Below the pieces are notes generated by a model. That model was not told where the DNA came from, ran no database searches, and saw only the letters and a list, made by a program, of their open reading frames with translations. Of a stretch of DNA of 7,307 nt, positions 6,441-7,307 are shown one piece after another. The stretch is from Synergistaceae bacterium (GTDB taxonomy: Bacteria > Synergistota > Synergistia > Synergistales > Synergistaceae). The stretch lies in the NCBI GenBank assembly GCA_031283975.1, contig JAITAT010000049.1, positions 1 through 7,307 of the forward strand. The letters run 5' to 3'. The position numbers and the translations under genes were made by a program. Each line of letters begins with the position of its first letter. Positions within the stretch are counted from its first letter, which is position 1.

Positions 6441-7307
6441 TCAGCGCTCCTTATAAAATCTGACGCGCGGGTCCACGAGAGCGTAGATGATATCCATCGC
6501 CAGCGTGCAGACGAGCATGAAAGCGCCGTAAAAAACGGTTATGCCAAGTATCACCGAATAATCGCGCTCCGAGACGGCGGAGACGAAATAGCGCCCTATT
6601 CCCGGTATCATAAAAAGACGCTCCACTACAAAATTTCCCGTCATGATGACGGCAATGAGAGGCCCGATATATGTAATCACCGGCAAAATGGAGTTTCTCA
6701 CCCCATGTTTCGCTATGACCATGAACTCGCTCACACCTCGGGCCCGGGCCGCGCGAATGAAGTCCTGCCGCGAGACTTCCAGCATGGACGAACGCATCAG
6801 CCTCGTCGTGTAGGCGATGGGAAGGAGCGCGAGACATGTGACCGGAATCGCCAGGTGGCTCGCGGTGCCGTAGCCGTACACCGGCAGCAGTTTCAGCTTC
6901 ATCGCGAAGACATACATCATCATGACCGCGACGACGAACGGAGGCATGGAAACTCCCACAGTGGCGAGTATCATGGAAAACCAATCCATCCGCCCGCCCC
7001 TTTTCAGAGCGGCCGTTATTCCGAGCGGTATGCCTGCCGCGAGGGCCGCCGCTATCGCGAGAAAACCGACGAGCGCCGACACCGGGAAACCGCTTCCTAT
7101 AAGTTCGTTTACCGTGTAATTCAGCTTTTTGAACGAATATCCCAGATTGCCGCGGAGCAGCCCTTTTATATAACTGACGTACTGTTTCCATACGGGCTGA
7201 TCGAGCCCGTATTTCGCGCGCAAACTTTCGAGTACCCGCGCGGGAACGTTTTTTTGCTCCCCCTGGGTGAATGGGTTGCCGGGAACGGCGTGCATCAAAA
7301 AGAATGT
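6441..7307 (-). CDS. oppB: Peptide ABC transporter permease, OppB/DppB type; 5' end cut by the window
   Basis: The frame is open to the right edge and gives 288 residues beginning TFFLMHAVPGNPF. This is the end of the first membrane segment of OppB and DppB permeases, so roughly the first 25-30 codons, with the start codon, lie outside the window. The TTG and ATG near 7298-7295 should not be taken as starts. Visible family features are the periplasmic region with KYGLDQPVWKQY, and hydrophobic segments at about visible residues 75-98, 108-134, 150-168, 209-235 and 250-276. The EAA docking loop is AARARG...NSILP (186-209), and FMIPGIGRYF and ALVDPRVRFYKER lie near the C-terminus. OppB pairs with OppC to form the translocation path. 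It precedes oppC by one base in the same operon; a substrate-binding protein gene may lie upstream, beyond the window. Confidence 0.96.
   Translation of the reverse strand, partial: TFFLMHAVPGNPFTQGEQKNVPARVLESLRAKYGLDQPVWKQYVSYIKGLLRGNLGYSFKKLNYTVNELIGSGFPVSALVGFLAIAAALAAGIPLGITAALKRGGRMDWFSMILATVGVSMPPFVVAVMMMYVFAMKLKLLPVYGYGTASHLAIPVTCLALLPIAYTTRLMRSSMLEVSRQDFIRAARARGVSEFMVIAKHGVRNSILPVITYIGPLIAVIMTGNFVVERLFMIPGIGRYFVSAVSERDYSVILGITVFYGAFMLVCTLAMDIIYALVDPRVRFYKER
6447..6452 (-). promoter_or_regulatory. Ribosome binding site of oppC inside the oppB 3' end
   Basis: AAGGAG on the minus strand sits in the last codons of oppB (encoding the end of FYKER), 7 nt before the oppC ATG. It is the only strong Shine-Dalgarno sequence seen inside the opp operon and fixes the oppC start. 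Confidence 0.8.

Overview
The window is ordinary bacterial protein-coding DNA of moderately high GC. It is densely packed, with an AT-rich stretch in roughly the first 300 bases. The gene content (a complete oligopeptide/dipeptide ABC transporter, a peptidase C26-type amidase, an imidazolonepropionase-like amidohydrolase and a MocA-like nucleotidyltransferase) and the frequent use of ATA and AGA codons alongside GC-rich ones suggest an anaerobic, peptide- or amino-acid-fermenting bacterium. A Synergistota or clostridial-type Firmicutes genome is my best guess; this is inference from gene style, and no marker gene is present.

Layout. Positions 1-265 carry the apparent 5' end of a leftward, unrecognised gene that runs off the window. 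A short AT-rich gap (about 266-318) follows, with an extended -10 promoter and a good ribosome binding site driving a rightward pair. The first gene of the pair is a fused MocA-like NTP transferase plus HD-domain phosphohydrolase (319-1467). The second is a metal-dependent amidohydrolase (1448-2668), whose start overlaps or abuts the first gene's end. The rest is one leftward operon read from the right edge: oppB (cut by the window end), oppC, oppD, oppF, then a class I glutamine amidotransferase-like gamma-glutamyl hydrolase (peptidase C26). Spacing inside the operon is very tight: 1 nt, 16 nt, an ATGA overlap and a second ATGA overlap. The last operon gene runs tail-to-tail into the amidohydrolase with a 62-nt overlap of coding sequence and no visible terminator.

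How the genes may work together. OppB and OppC form the membrane channel and OppD and OppF the two ATPases of a peptide importer; the substrate-binding protein is not in view and may lie beyond the right edge. The co-translated C26 hydrolase suggests that imported substrates include gamma-glutamyl or similar amide-linked compounds, which would be cleaved in the cytoplasm. The convergent amidohydrolase could act on a cyclic amide or dipeptide product, but that link is only proximity.

I found no mobile element, RNA gene, CRISPR array or clearly new system. The points most worth a second look are the nucleotidyltransferase-HD fusion, the transporter-C26 operon facing the amidohydrolase, and the unassigned gene at the left edge.
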